Assembly: GCA_963682175.1 (NCBI GenBank)
Contig: OY821772.1
Location: 56,876,925-56,940,924, forward strand
Origin: Triglochin maritima
Lineage: Eukaryota; Streptophyta; Magnoliopsida; Alismatales; Juncaginaceae
DNA length: 64,000 bases
Direction: 5' to 3'
The notes beneath the pieces are model-generated. The model saw nothing but the letters and a program-made list of their open reading frames with translations, had not been told where the DNA came from and did not search any database. This document shows, in pieces, positions 13,105 through 25,202 of this stretch. The stretch's first letter is position 1. Each line of letters begins with the position of its first letter. The position numbers and the translations under genes were made by a program.

Positions 13105-13337
13105 TGTTGAGAAACATACCTATTGCCGAATCCAACCGTTGGAGCTCAGATTTCATCACAACCCAATCCGAGCTCCATCTAAGACAATCATCCATCATCA
13201 AGGCATTCTTAAGGAAACATTACATATCTTGTACAACAGCTATTTTAGCTCGTACGCATATATAAACCATGTAATCATTCAATACAAATATATAATACAA
13301 AAGAGAATACGCAAAAACCTTCGCATCGATTTCTACG
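13105..13337 (+). repeat. Copia 3' LTR
   Basis: It starts TGTTGAGAAACATACC like the 5' copy and lacks four bases near its end. It finishes CTACG where the 5' LTR has CTACA, so the final CA has probably mutated. Confidence 0.9.
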
Positions 13338-14306
13338 TGTACTTCCAATTTATTTATTTTCACAATCATTTCGATAATTTTTCGTCAGATAAAATCAAAA
13401 AACTACAACTGTTGTGTGTTGTCTGATGCTGCTGTTCGGTTCTGGGGAAGTGTGACACTTCACCACTCTTCAGTCTCCAGAGGTGGAATCCGACCACCGT
13501 CCTCTTTACTCTTTACAACCAAGACAAGAAAACCAAAAACAAACCCACGAACCTCATTCAGGTTAACAAGATCTCCTTCTCCAATTCATGTCTCATCTCT
13601 CTCCTACAATGTTTTTGGGTGTTTTCTCTATTATTCTCCATATGTCTACTTCACCAACCATTTGTTTCACCCAAAAAAACACAGACATTCTCAGATATTT
13701 ATGAGTAAAAACCCGTCCTTCTCTCCAGAGTTGTGATGTGAAAGATCTGCGTGTGAATGAAAATGGTGAAAGCCCCTTTTTTTAGGAGATTATTGGCTGC
13801 AAGATACTTTTTTTCTTTGCATTTAAATTTTGAGATGTGTAAGTAATTTTGAAATTTAGGGGACCAAGAAATGAGTTTTTTTTTACTTCTCTTGTCATGC
13901 ATGTGTGTCAACATTTTTATACTTTTGCATTATTTAGAATAATATAATAAACATCTCTCCTTTTTTTTAATATGTTCTGATGTGTTAGATTTACTTTTAT
14001 TAGTTTTCAGTTGCTGTCTTTATTGTTCTTTCAAGATGGATGTTTTGTTTTCTGGCCTCATAAATCACCTCTCCAGATTATAGTTGACTGAATCTGGTTG
14101 GTTGAACTCTGATTTTAAGTATTTACACCACCTACACTGTGGATGAATATATTATGATGGGAAAAAATGCTCTTCCAGCATTTTTCTTGTCTGTTGGAAA
14201 AGTTAGCCTTCTTAGATTAACATTTTTTTCTTGTGATGCTTTTAGGACCAAGCAGTTGTCTTTTGTGGTAGTTGGTGTTTATTCCAGTGAGGGAATCTTT
14301 CATCTA
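13338..14306 (+). other. Probable promoter and 5' leader/introns of the small membrane-protein gene
   Basis: A mixed-composition stretch from about 13430 to 13600 looks like an untranslated first exon. It is followed by T-rich intron-like sequence. The tract ending TTTTAG at about 14247 is a plausible acceptor for an exon 14248-14327 that contains the start codon. The exact first exon is not determined. Confidence 0.4.
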
Positions 14307-15747
14307 ATGGAGGAGTTTCCAGCTCAGGTACTTCTGATTTTCTACATAAACCTTTTGCTTCCTTTAAGTTGGGCTTGTTAGATTTGTAAAACCATTCCTC
14401 CTGTGGAACACATGTATGTGAATGTGAGTGGTTATACTTATAGATCACCCTGCCATTGGCAATGAAAAATGTATTTGATTGTTCTAGCTTCAATGAGAGA
14501 TGTCTTCTTTTATGTTCTCCCCTCCCAATTATGGAGACATTGATGTTTTCCTAGAAAAGCTTTAGATTTTAATTTCTATTTTACATTGCGTGCTATCTGG
14601 AGTTTTAAGTATATCTTTTGTTGCATTTTTTCAACTGAATTTGAATTGCTAATTTGAAGTGCTATTTTAAAAGTTGTTGATCGTAGGTTCTTTGTTGGAA
14701 TTTTTTTGTCATAAAATTGTCTTTTGATAATCTGATCTGGATTGCTTTTCGTAGTTTGCCACTATAAACGCTATTTGTCTACAGGATCAAAATTCTTCGA
14801 TGGAGAACGGTGGTAGTGTGGTCTTGGAAATAGAGAACTTCGTACAATCCTGTGATAAAAGCTCTGGTAGCCCAAAGATGAGTGTAAGAACATCTTGTAA
14901 CCTTCACATTGTTCCCTTTCCTCCCCAAAATAAGTTTATCTACTGATGCCTTCAATAGTTCTTATTGACATTTTAGTCAATTTACGTTTTTAGTTTTTAA
15001 AAAAAAAATCACATTTACGTTCTTCAGAAAGCTCTATCTCGCAAAGGATCATATAGAGCAGATAGGCGCTTTGGTGAGGATCTGGAGAAAAATGAAGGGA
15101 CCAAAGATATCTCTTCCAAAGGTACAGATTTTGATGCTCAACTTTAATTGGCTATGTTTCATTAGATTTTGCAGCTATCCCATTGTAGAATTTGAATTGT
15201 TAGGCTGTGTAACTGGGCTTGGTACCGATTATTCCAACTAGTTATCTTCAGAATCCTGATTTCTTTCATTTGCTTTAGCGGAAAAACAAGTTCCAGTCAC
15301 AGCTTCACAGTTGGACGTGTTAAGACAGCCTTGCATCCAAAACAAAGCTATCATGGCAACGGCAGCTGCACCTAATTGTGGTGGCAGTGCATTTCTCGAT
15401 GGAAGAAATAAGAGATTCAGCCATGTAACAAGTGTTTATCCGAGAAAAATTCTCCTCTTTTTTGCAACAGCGTAAGTGCCTTAAAATGTTGATGTGAATT
15501 CTCAAATTACTTTTCTGGTCCTCTAAAGTGCTAGTTCCTTGAACTTATATTGTTTCATGATTATAAGGTTTGCTCCACTTGAAAATGTGTTACAGTACCT
15601 AAACACAAGTACCTCAGATCTGTGATGTCTTATTTAAGTGGGATGTCTCTGACATGTTTGGTTTTTGTTTGCTGTGACAGATCCAGCATGGGAACAATGA
15701 TACTCATATACTTCACACTTGCCATGAATAGAAAAGCTGGCCTCTAG
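14307..15747 (+). CDS. Small plant-specific protein with one C-terminal membrane segment
   Basis: Five coding exons: 14307-14327, 14785-14883, 15028-15121, 15279-15471 and 15681-15747, giving 157 residues with matching phases and GT-AG borders. The N-terminal two thirds is hydrophilic and Ser/Lys rich (for example MSKALSRKGSYRADRRFGED). The C-terminus has a basic stretch and one hydrophobic helix (PRKILLFFATASSMGTMILI, about residues 125-148), followed by a short NRK tail. This pattern matches an uncharacterised land-plant family; no biochemical role is known to me. The start at 14307 is chosen because its seven codons join in frame to the next exon. An internal ATG at 14800 would give 145 residues. 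A copia element ends about 1 kb upstream of the start codon. Confidence 0.75.
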
Positions 15748-16223
15748 CTTCTATAATTACAAGTAAATTTGTGTTGAGGAAATTCCACTTCATGTTGAAG
15801 TTGTAAAATGAAAATAATGGAGACATGTCTTTGTATGGTTGATGCAAGAATAACCGACTTCCCAGACCACATAAAAATCAAGATTGAAGGATGGTGCAAT
15901 CCCCCCCCCCCCCCCCAAGTAAAATGTGAATAGTATAGGTAAGAGAAGATAGTGGGTTGGGGAGAGAAGAGAGAGAATGTTCATGACAAAGTCGTCCGGA
16001 CTGGTTAGTGATTGACCTAAGAGTTTCCAATTCAGACTTTTAATTTCTCTTTATGCTCTTTAGTCAATAGTGAGGTAGGAAGAGTGAGTTCGTGAGTTCG
16101 TAGTCTGTGTGAAGAACCAAAAAAAAAACATTGTTGTATTTTTTAAGATCTTAAAACTTTAGAAGTAAAACAAATCTAAGAGCGAGATGAGCAGTAAACA
16201 AGATGTGTGTGCATGTTCTTGTA
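15748..16223. other. 3' flank with a 17-base poly-C run
   Basis: It probably contains the 3' UTR of the preceding gene. A homopolymer of about 17 C residues lies at 15901-15917. TTCTTGTA at 16216-16223 is the left target-site copy of the hAT element that follows. Confidence 0.45.
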
Positions 16224-17956
16224 CAGGGACGGACTTAGGTGCTCACGTTGGAAATTTTTGAAGTTGACCTAGGATATTAAACAAAATCAATGTGTGCCCA
16301 CGTTGCCAATCAAATACGGTATGTCTTGTTAGTGTGTGACAACTAACATGGTAGAGATTTAAAAAGTTATAAAATTTATCAAACAATTAGTGATTTTCGA
16401 TGTGGGATTATTTTGAAATGTGTTATACACTTATACAAAGTCAAAATTAAATTTACATTATACGGTATGATATTATCTCCGTAGTCCCTAAAATTTAACA
16501 CCTCCCCCCAAAATCGCTCTCCACCTCCGCTTCACGCCACTCCACCGCTTCCACTCCACTTCTGCTCCTGTCCATGACTCCACCTCTGCGGCTCCGTGCC
16601 TCCACCTCTCCACGGCTCCACCTTTGTGCCTCTTACCTCTTCGCGGCTCTGTGCCTCTCCGACTCTACCTCTTCGAGTTCAACTGTGGGTCAGCTAGTCA
16701 GGTACTCTCTCTTTGCCATTGGTGGAACGAGTGGAGGTGGACCTCGTCCCCCCAACCAAGTCCCTGGTGGTCCCTTCTGCTGGTGTGTGGGACAATACTC
16801 TCGCCAGCAGAGATTGAAGGTTTGTAGGACGACGAGAACTTGCTATTTAGTCTCGCCTTTGATTCCTGAGGGTTCCTACGAATGTGTAAGATCTATCTTA
16901 TTTCTTGAATTGCATCTTTTGCTTGATTTAGTGTTTGATTACGAATTTTGATTGAAGAAAAAAATAGCTCCTCCGATTTAGTGTTTGCGAGTAGAGAAAT
17001 TTTGATCATTGTGTTGTTTTAGAGTATGGAGTTTCATCACAACTCCATTCAATTTTTGTTTTTCATTCTCAGGAATGGATAAGTTTTTGATAAAAAACCC
17101 CAAAGAAGCCCAACCACTAGAAAAACAGAGTCGAATTGAAATAAATTTAGATGAATTAGTATCAGATCCAGGAGAAAGAAAGTAAATTTCTGAATTTATA
17201 ATACTCTGCGTAATGAAATTCGTATAAAATATTACTTAAGATGATTTTCCCGTCCTTCTAATCCTAACTATGAGTTCCCACAAACCAAGGCTGGTGCTAA
17301 AATGCGACGGTTCAACACCGAATGGTTCAGTGAATTCAATGATTGGTTGGAATATAGTGTCACAAAAGATGTTGCTTCTGTCTTTATTGTTATTTGTTCA
17401 GCTCTTTTGGGACCGAGAAAACATTTGTTTCGATAAGAAATAGAAATTAGAAAATAAGAAACGTTTAAATTCCAATGTTGGAGGCCCGACAATGCTCATA
17501 ATCATGCTAGAATAAAGTATGAAAGCTTGACTAATGAAAAGAGACATCCGGGTAATGTTAGATAAGCAGACATATCAAACACGCAAAAACTATAGAGTCC
17601 ATCTTAATTCCACTTTGACAACCATTCATTATCTTTTGAGGCAGGGATTGACTTCTCGTGGTCATGACGAAACCGAAGACTCATGCAACAAAGTAAACTT
17701 TCTGGAGTTGTTAAAAGACATTTACTGATATCAGTGGAGACATAAAAGGGAATTGTTATTCATCGCCGGAAAACTACTTAAATCGCCCCAACAATTATCA
17801 TTTTGCCCTTCACAATTCATTTAATATTTATTTCGTCTCGTCTCTTAAAATAAGGTTCTGTCTACGTTTTCCTCATTTTCCCAGTACAAACACCACGAAA
17901 ATGTCTGGCAAAGCGTCTGAATTTGGTGAAATAAGTCCAACAAAAAAAATCAGATC

Positions 17957-18143
17957 GGGCGTCTGGGTAACACGCCCCCCAATTGGGAAGGCGTCTTAGC
18001 CAGATGTCTCTCCCATGGTGGGGGCGTCTTAGCGAGACGTCACCCCCAAGGGGCGAGCGTTTTACCCAGACGTCTCCCCCATTGAGGGGGCGTCTGTCTA
18101 AGACGCCTTACCCATGGGTGGGCGTCTCGCTAAAACGTCCGTC
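17957..18143. repeat. Hairpin array, left arm of MULE-3
   Basis: Several units pair a GGCGTCT-type arm with a nearby AGACGCC- or AGACGTC-type arm, separated by linkers such as CCCATGG. Spacing is about 35-40 bases. The same design occurs at the other ends of this family. Confidence 0.8.
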
Positions 18144-18530
18144 CAAAAAAAACTTAAAAATATGTGGCGTGTTATCTCAAATTATTTGAGGTTCCGTTGT
18201 AAGTTTTTCGGTAGGTAACGGGTCGGATTACAATGAGTTTTTTTACAAGTGATGAAGATTCAAAATTTTCGAGATCCAACAATTTCAAGATCCTAAAATT
18301 TTCCGGTGGTAAAGTTTTCCGACTTACAAATACCTCATTGATAAGATTCAAAAAAAATTAGATTTTGAAATTGTTGGATATGGAAATTTTTGAATATTTA
18401 TTACTTACAAACACTCGTTGTAATCTAACCCGTATAATTACCAATTAATACCAAAATTTTTGGAACGGAACATGAAATAATTTGAAATAACACACCGTAT
18501 AATTTTAAAAAATATTATTAAAAAAATAGG

Positions 18531-18692
18531 GGCATCCGCCAGAGCCGGCGTCTGGCTGAGACGCCACCCCCATGGGGCAGGTGTCTGGCTAAGACGCCCC
18601 CCTATGGGTGAGACGCTTGTTACAGGTGTCTCACCCATAGGGGGGTGTCTTAGCCAGACACGTGCCCCATGGGGAGGTGGCTCCGACAGATG
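18531..18692. repeat. Hairpin array, right arm of MULE-3
   Basis: Units such as GGCGTCTGGCTGAGACGCC are separated by CCCCATGGGG-like palindromes. The two halves of this block also pair with each other around 18610. Confidence 0.8.
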
Positions 18693-20584
18693 CCCCTTAA
18701 ATTATTATTATTTTATTAAAAAGAAGTTAGACATTTTATCATATTCGAGTACACTAGGGTGTCCATTGGCTGATTTCCTGATCTCTGAAACATTGTTTTT
18801 TATGATTATGAGAGGAAGATGAAGAGAGAGGTAGTAGGAGAGTTAAATGTCGAGATATATGAGTAGAAATTAGAGAATGACAAAATGGTAATTCGCACGG
18901 ACGATTTTAGTTTTCCGACGACGAATAGCAATTTAGTAAAAAATGTTATGAAAAATGCTTCAGAAAATACTAAATTGGTATCACATAAAATTCAGAAGGA
19001 CATTGTTAGTGTTGCGGGAAGTGAAACAACTAGTGCAATAATTGTTGAATTTGGTAGTTCTTTGTTTTCTATTTTAATCGATGAATGGCGGGATTCATCC
19101 ATAAACGAGCAAATGACTATAGTGCTACGGTTTGTGGATAAAAAATGGCAGATTGTTGAACGTTTCCTTGCTATTGTTCATGTCTGCAAGACTAATGTTA
19201 AATCTCTGAAGGAAGCAATCGAGAGAACACTTTCTAAGCATGACTTTGAGTATTGCAAAATTACGAGGTCAGGGATATGATGGAGCAAGCAACGTGAGGG
19301 GAGAGTTCAATGGATTGAAGATCGCAATCCTTAAAGACAATGAAACAACGCATTACATCCATTGCTTTGCAGTTCAATTACAGTTGGCCTTGGTAGATGT
19401 TGCTCGAAATCATGGCCAAGTAGACTTGTTTTTTCATGTGGTTTAAAGTCTGTCAAATGTCATTGGAGTTTCATGCAAAAGACTTGATATACTTAATGAA
19501 AGACAATCCGGAAAAATTACAGAAGCACTTGAAATGGAAGATATTGAAAGTGGGAGATGATCGCATCAAGAGACTACACTCAAAAGGCCAAGTGATGCGC
19601 GTTGGGGTTCTCATTACGGTGGTTTGATTAATTTGAGTCTCATGTTTGCTTCAATTGTTGATGTACTTGACATTATTGAAGAAACTTCAAACTCTGGGGG
19701 GGAAAAGGAGAAGTCATCATTCTACTCGATAACTTGCAAGACTTTGAATTTGTCTTTTATTTACATTTGATGAGAAATATCTTAGGACTGACTAATGATC
19801 TCTCAGTGACATTACAAAGAAAAGACCAAGACATTATTAATGCCTTGGATTTAGTGACAAAACAAAATCTACAAGAAATGAGAGAAGAATGGTGAGATTC
19901 TATATTGGAGCAAACTACTCAGTTCTGCACAAAAACATAATATTATTGTTCCTATATTGTCTGAATTGTATTGGCCTCGAGGGTTTTCTCGTCGAAGAGT
20001 AGAGATTTTTTTTAATGTGCATCATTATCTTGTTGAAATATTCCACACAATAATTGATATGCAGTTTTAGGAGTTGAACAACCGTTTCAAAGAGGGGAGC
20101 TCAGAGTTACTGATGTGTACATCATGCTTAAGTCCTAAAAATATTTTCTCTCAGTTTGACAAGACAACATTGCTTCAAATGGTCAAATTTATCCCAATGA
20201 ATTTTTCTGATTTTGATCTCATTATTCTTGAGAGTCAATTAGAGACTTATGTTCGTGATGTCAGATCCAATCCAGAATTTGTGAATTTGAAAAGTTTAAT
20301 AGAACTCGCAGAGAAGATGGTTCAAAAGACGATTTTTTTAACTTTTCTATTGATTTTCTTGTTGATTACCTTAGCATTGGTCTTGCCAGTTGTAAATGCA
20401 ACAGTTGAGAGAGTGTTTTCGACCATGAATGTCCTGAAAGATAGATTGTGGAACCAGATGAGAGATGAATGGGTCAATTATGTTCTCGTTACATACATCG
20501 AACGAGAGTTTTTCGATACGATTAGCGATGAAGTTATAATGAAAAAAATTCAAAGCATGAAACCTCGTAGGATTACTTTGTAAC

Positions 20585-20955
20585 TAGGGGTGCAACTCAG
20601 ATAATTTGACTCGGATACAAAGTATATCCGAATTCGAATCCGAATCTTCAAAATTTTCGGATACTAATTGGTATTCGGATATTATCCGAAATTAAATAGA
20701 TATGTATATTGTAATTAATTTTCGAATCTAAATTTTCGAATACTAATGTGTATTTAACTATGTGTCCGAATAATTTGGATAATTCAAATTTGAAATACCT
20801 TGTATCCGAATTCGTATCCGATTTCTAATTGATAAAAAAAATTAAACCAAATTTGTATCCGAAATTAAATTGGCAACATGAAACTTACCTAATATCAACT
20901 AAATAGAAATTTTCGAATCGAATACTCGAATAGTTGGTAACCATTTGCACCCCTA
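20585..20955. mobile_element. Non-autonomous hAT MITE, 371 bp
   Basis: It starts TAGGGGTGCAA and ends TTGCACCCCTA, near-perfect inverted ends typical of plant hAT MITEs. The flanks TTTGTAAC (20577-20584) and CTTGTAAC (20956-20963) are an 8-bp duplication with one mismatch. The interior is rich in ATCCGAAT-like words. It inserted just after the stop codon of the hAT transposase remnant. Confidence 0.88.
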
Positions 20956-21083
20956 CTTGTAACAAATATGTTCGAAGTTAATATAAAAACTTTTTTAATT
21001 ATTATATTATTTTTGGGTTGCTATATATTTTTAAAGGATGCCCACCCCCTCAATATTGTCCTGGGTCCGCATGTGTTCTTGTA

Positions 21084-22435
21084 GGAGTCGGTACGTCTAC
21101 GTTGGTGGGCTCTGGTTGAATTTTAGAAATTAATTGTTTAAAATATTGATTCATATAATTTTGATATTTGTACTAGTATTTTTGGAGCAACATACAAACT
21201 TAAAAACACGACTTAGCGTTTTTGAATCATTTTAATTCAGGTTGCTGTCTATTAAACTTGCTATTACTTTTCAATCTAACCCCTACTATAGTAATTAAGG
21301 ATGTGAGACTAGTTGAGAGTCAAATAGATTTTCTTTTATATTTAATCCCTTCAAAGCCTGTTATATTTATAAAGATATTGGGCCTCTCCAGCCTATCATT
21401 TCTAACCCGTTTAGGGTCTGCTTCAACTGTAATCAACTATAAATACAATCCTAATTCCAACATTTTATGTGCTTTAGCTAATTAGCTGACTTTTGCCTTT
21501 TATAGTGATTGGTGTACATCAGGAAAACAAAATACGAAAGCTGGTTTTGAGGAATAGAAAAGGATGATATTTCCATTTTCCACTTAAAACTAACTTTGAC
21601 ACAGATCACCAATTCTTAAACTTAACTCCCAACTGAAATTGGAAATCCCAAATGCACAAGCATATACAAGTAAAACATGATCTTCATCTACTTGACTACT
21701 TCTGCTGATATCATCTTTAATTATAATTTAGCCCAATAGTTTCTAATTGGAAATTTCAAAGATTTTAATCTACTTACTGGGTGGTGGGTTACACTTGTTA
21801 TGGGTCACTCAGCCTTAGGTCCAGCTAGAGGATCTATTTCATAAAGTTATTAAACATGTATGACAGTGTGATGAACTAATCATGGTTAAAGAAGATCTTC
21901 AATTTCACAGATTACAAAAAAAAAAAAATATCGTTTTACTTAGCATATTCTTAACTCAACAAGGTTCTAGATAAACACTATCAAAGTTAACTTTTAGAAA
22001 ATTATAGTGGGATTCTCATGGATGATTTCCCATCAACCCCACTTGTTCCCCTCTATAGAAGAGACTATGGATAAGTAAATATTTCAAATTTCCCAAATCA
22101 CCAAGTTAGATCAGTCCACTTATTTTATTGTTCTCATATTCACAACTTTTGATTCATAAAGAACTACAACATCGCAACCTTAGTTAACATAGATTTAAAA
22201 CTATTACACTTTATATAACGGAAGTGGACAATTAGGTAAGATTATTCGTGTTATCAAAACAATACCTCATCAAAAGATTATTCACCTAACAATCTAACAC
22301 CAGCTTATTTGAAATAAACCGAAATACAAGATTTAGGAAATCATATCTGGAAGAAAGCAAGATGAATAAATGATCAAAGACGGTAAGACCATAAATAACC
22401 ATGTCCGGACTATACCTCACCTGTCATGCTCTCTC
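21084..22435. other. AT-rich intergenic sequence
   Basis: No gene or bordered repeat recognised. Short ORFs look random. Confidence 0.4.
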
Positions 22436-23812
22436 TAGGGGTGCACATTGGTCGGGTTGGGTCAGGTTTGGGTCCTAACCCGACCCAACCCGAAAAATCC
22501 AGGTTTCCGAAATACTCAACCCGAACCCGAACCGATTCGGGTTCAACCCAACCGACCTGAAATTTTCGGGTTGGGTTGGTTCGGGTTAGATCTGAATCAA
22601 CGAAGAAAAACCAAAGTTCACCTAAAAATCAACATTAGATATGTCACCTTAGATAGCCAACTTTAACACAAACAAATTAACAATAACAACAATCAACTTT
22701 GAACCAAACCAAACTAAAGCAAATCGAATTTAAGATACATAATAGTGAAAATAAAAATACATGAAGCACACATCAAGTCAATACATAAATATCAAGCATA
22801 ACATGCATCATAGTGAAAGTAAAATACATCAAGCATACACCAAGTCATTACATAAACATCAAGCATTCAAATTTCACAATAAAAACTTAAATACTTGAGC
22901 AAGCCTCTCCACAATGTCTTTATCTTCTGAAATAACTGAAAATACAACAATACAAAACACATATAAGATGATATTCATAAATATTAAAGTGATTGCAAAT
23001 GCAACTGGCCCATACCTAAAGTCTCAAGTTCTTGAAGCTCTTCCAAAATTGTAGGCAATTCAACTTCAAGGTTTCCTCGCGCCCAATCATGTGTACAAAT
23101 TAGACACTCAACAAGCTTTGGAGTCAGTGAACTGCGATATTCACTAAGAATACGTCCACTTGTACTAAAAGTTGATTAAGAAGCAATTGTTGAAACCAGA
23201 ATGACAAACACATCTCTCGCTATTGCTGCTAGAGTGGGGTACTTGTTTGCTGTAACATTCCACAAATCCAACAACACAAAACTTGAATTATCATCTTCAC
23301 AACTTTCATCCAAGTACTTGTCCATTTCTGATTTTGCATTTTGGTCGTCCTCTTTCAATTGTTTTTGGAAATCAAACCTAAAGTGGTCGTCATCAATGTC
23401 TTCATCAATACCAAGATTTGACTGGACAACAATATGCATATCATGTGCATTCTCATTCCCACTACAAGAGGCAATTTCAGACAACTTGTATTCTTCAAAA
23501 AGAGTTTTCAATTTCTTCAACACCATTTCAGTTTCAATATCAAACTCCTCTTCAATACTATATAATTTGTCATAACAAAACCTCACGAACTTAATTTTGT
23601 ATCGAGGATCTAAAACCACTGCAACTAACAACATTTCATTCAATTTAATACTTTTCCTTCAATATTTGTCAAACTTCAATTTCATTTTTAAAGCCATAGA
23701 AGACAAATGTACATCACTATTCTTGGACCATTCCTTCAACATATTATCAACCAAACACACTTCCTTGAAGTAAAGATTTGACATAACAAACAAAGTCTCG
23801 AGTGTCTTGCTC
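22436..23812 (-). mobile_element. hAT transposon fragment (Ac/RICESLEEPER type), 5' truncated
   Basis: TAGGGGTGCACATTGG at 22436 is a hAT-type end, followed by subterminal words of GGGTTGGGT and its complement. The transposase remnant reads toward this end on the minus strand. No matching opposite end was found. Homology stops near 23812, where a MITE begins. Two imperfect direct repeats of about 66 bp lie at about 22739-22868. Confidence 0.75.
23016..23812 (-). pseudogene. hAT transposase C-terminal part
   Basis: In coding order: a segment reading SNLYFKEVCLVDNMLKEW and MALKMKLKFDKY, a stop, then MLLVAVVLDPRYKIKF, an acidic region, and NKYPTLAAIARDVFVILVST. The dimerisation block follows (FSTSGRILSEYRSSLTPKLV). 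A TAA replaces the expected Glu in the conserved ASES motif near 23177. A donor-like GTATGG follows the last block at about 23015. The N-terminal half is missing. The family is certain from these motifs; the copy is dead. Confidence 0.82.
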
Positions 23813-24147
23813 TCTCTCTGCCACGTCAGCTCACCCAACCCACCCAAAAAAACTTTTTAACCACACCCGGACTACCACATCCACCGTACATTCTCTCTCA
23901 TCCACGTCATTTGGAGATCAATCCTGGGTAAAATATAAAAAAAAATCTACAAAATCAAAACAAATAAAAACATATTTTCAAAAAAAACAATATCTAGAAA
24001 AACAATTTAAAACGAATTTAAAATAAATTTATAAACATTTTCAATAAATAACAAAAAAAAATCAGACCAATGGAGGGGGACATGTGCCCCCACCCCACAG
24101 GGCACCCGGACGGCCGCCCGCCACGTTAACGTTGCTCTAAGCACTGA
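23805..24147 (-). mobile_element. MITE-like repeat, same family as 6899-7640
   Basis: Its reverse complement starts TTAGAGCAACGTTAACGTGG and ends GGGTGAGCTGACGTGGCAGAG, matching block for block the two copies near 7 kb. TTGCTCT occurs at both borders and may be the target duplication. It truncates the preceding hAT fragment. Confidence 0.55.
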
Positions 24148-24513
24148 GCAAAGAATTGCATGGAAAAAAATCTTTTTTCCTGTTATAGAAATGTTCTTGT
24201 CCGCGTGAAAGCCTTGAACGTCAACCAGAAATCGAGAAAAGTTACAATTAATGTTCTGAATTGCTAAACATCGCCCCAAAATTACTTAAATCGCCCCTTG
24301 AAATTACCATTTTGCCCTTCTCTCATTTCTACTGCTATAACGCGACATTTTACCCTCCTATCACACATCTCTCTTCATATTCCTCTTATAATCATAAAAA
24401 TTAATGTTTTGGAGGTCAGTATTGAACCAACGAACGCCCCAGTGTACTCGAATCTGGTAAAATATTTAACATCTTTTTAATAAAAAAATAAAAAAAAATA
24501 AAAAAAAAATTAC

Positions 24514-24732
24514 GGGCGTCCGACGGAGCCGCCCCCACGTAGGAGGGGGCGTCTGGCTAAGACGCCTCCCCCATGGGAGAGGCGTTTTACCCAGACGCCT
24601 TACCCATCGGGTAGGCGTTTTACCCAGACGCTATGCCCTTGGGACAGGCGTCTGTGTAAGACGCCTCCCCAATGGGGGAGGCGTCTTAGCCAGACGCCCC
24701 CTCCTACGTGGGGGCGGCTCCGTCGGACGCCC
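24514..24732. repeat. Hairpin array, left arm of MULE-2
   Basis: Starts with GGGCGTCCGACGGAGCC and ends with its inverted copy. Between these lie repeated units of the form GGCGTCTGGCTAAGACGCC with CCCATGGG-type linkers. Confidence 0.88.
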
Positions 24733-25202
24733 GTAATTTTTTATTATTTTTTATAAAAAATAATTGATTATAAATTTAGATAATTGTTAAATTAATTAAT
24801 TAATAAGTTAATAATTACTATATTCGGATGACCGATACCCCTTCGGTACACCGAAACTTCAAAAATTTCCAGATCCAACAATTTCAAAATCCAAAAAAAT
24901 TCCAGGGGGCGCTGCCCCCTTGCCACCCCCGCCACCTCACCGGCGAGGTGGAATGCCGCTCGCTCACCGGGGAGCGAGACCCCCGAACGACCTGTCGAGG
25001 TGGTATTTGTAAGTCAGGATGTTTTACCACCGGGGGATTTTGGAACTTAAAAAATGTTGGATCTGGAATTTTTTTGAATCTTCATCACTTGCAAAAAACT
25101 CATTGTAATCCGACCGGTTACCACCGAAAACTTGCAAAGAAACGTCAAATAATTTGAGATAACACACCGTATAATTTTAATTTGACAAAAAAATTAAAAA
25201 AA

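Larger units (their letters stand above)
8407..13337 (+). mobile_element. Ty1/copia LTR retrotransposon, full length but decayed
   Basis: Order is LTR, primer binding site, gag, protease, integrase, reverse transcriptase, RNase H, polypurine tract, LTR. Integrase before reverse transcriptase is diagnostic of Ty1/copia. The LTRs are about 235 bp and begin TGTTGAGAAACATACC. Counting by eye there are roughly 21 substitutions plus a small indel between them, near 9 percent, so the insertion is not recent. Flanks TATAC (left) and TGTAC (right) fit a 5-bp duplication with one later change. The right LTR ends CG rather than CA. The coding region has several nonsense codons and frameshifts and cannot be autonomous. 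The 3' end lies roughly 100 bp from the probable leader of the membrane-protein gene at 14307. Confidence 0.93.
17748..18936. mobile_element. Non-autonomous Mutator-like element of the MULE-1 family (MULE-3), inside the hAT transposase
   Basis: The left end GGGAATTGTTATTCATCGCC and the reverse complement of the right end match the MULE-1 terminal repeat, including the AAACTACTTAAATCGCCCC block. An ATG TCT start exon like that of the MULE-1 transposase lies near 17899. A start exon like that of the PMD gene lies near 18800 on the minus strand. Two GGCGTCT hairpin arrays follow these exons, and the central 400 bases are shared with 24256-25637. A target duplication is not clear. The most diverged of the three copies. 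Confidence 0.8.
17075..20583 (+). pseudogene. ZMYM1-like hAT transposase, disrupted
   Basis: It starts MDKFLIKNPKEAQ at 17075, just after an acceptor-like CTCAG. It shows family blocks in order: a FLELLK-type region near 17695, IQKDIVSVAGSETT and FSILIDEWRDSS (18885-19280), RGQGYDGASNVRGEFNGL (19255-19320), HCFAVQLQLALVDVA, and the C-terminal dimerisation block NATVERVFSTMNVLKDRL (near 20400). Stops and frameshifts are frequent and a 1.2 kb insertion splits the reading frame. The transposase would cut and paste the hAT element; this copy cannot. Confidence 0.85.
16224..21075 (+). mobile_element. hAT transposon (ZMYM1/TTF-like), autonomous type but decayed
   Basis: Left end CAGGGACGGACTTAGG and right end CCTGGGTCCGCATGTG are imperfect inverted repeats. 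They are flanked by a perfect 8-bp duplication TTCTTGTA (16216-16223 and 21076-21083), as expected for hAT. Inside lie pieces of a ZMYM1-like transposase. Two later insertions disrupt it: a Mutator-like derivative at 17748-18936 and a hAT MITE at 20585-20955. Confidence 0.88.

Noticed and set aside
22448..22666. Short ORF rich in Pro/Asn near the hAT end
   Set aside because: Produced by the GGGTTGGGT subterminal repeats of the hAT element.
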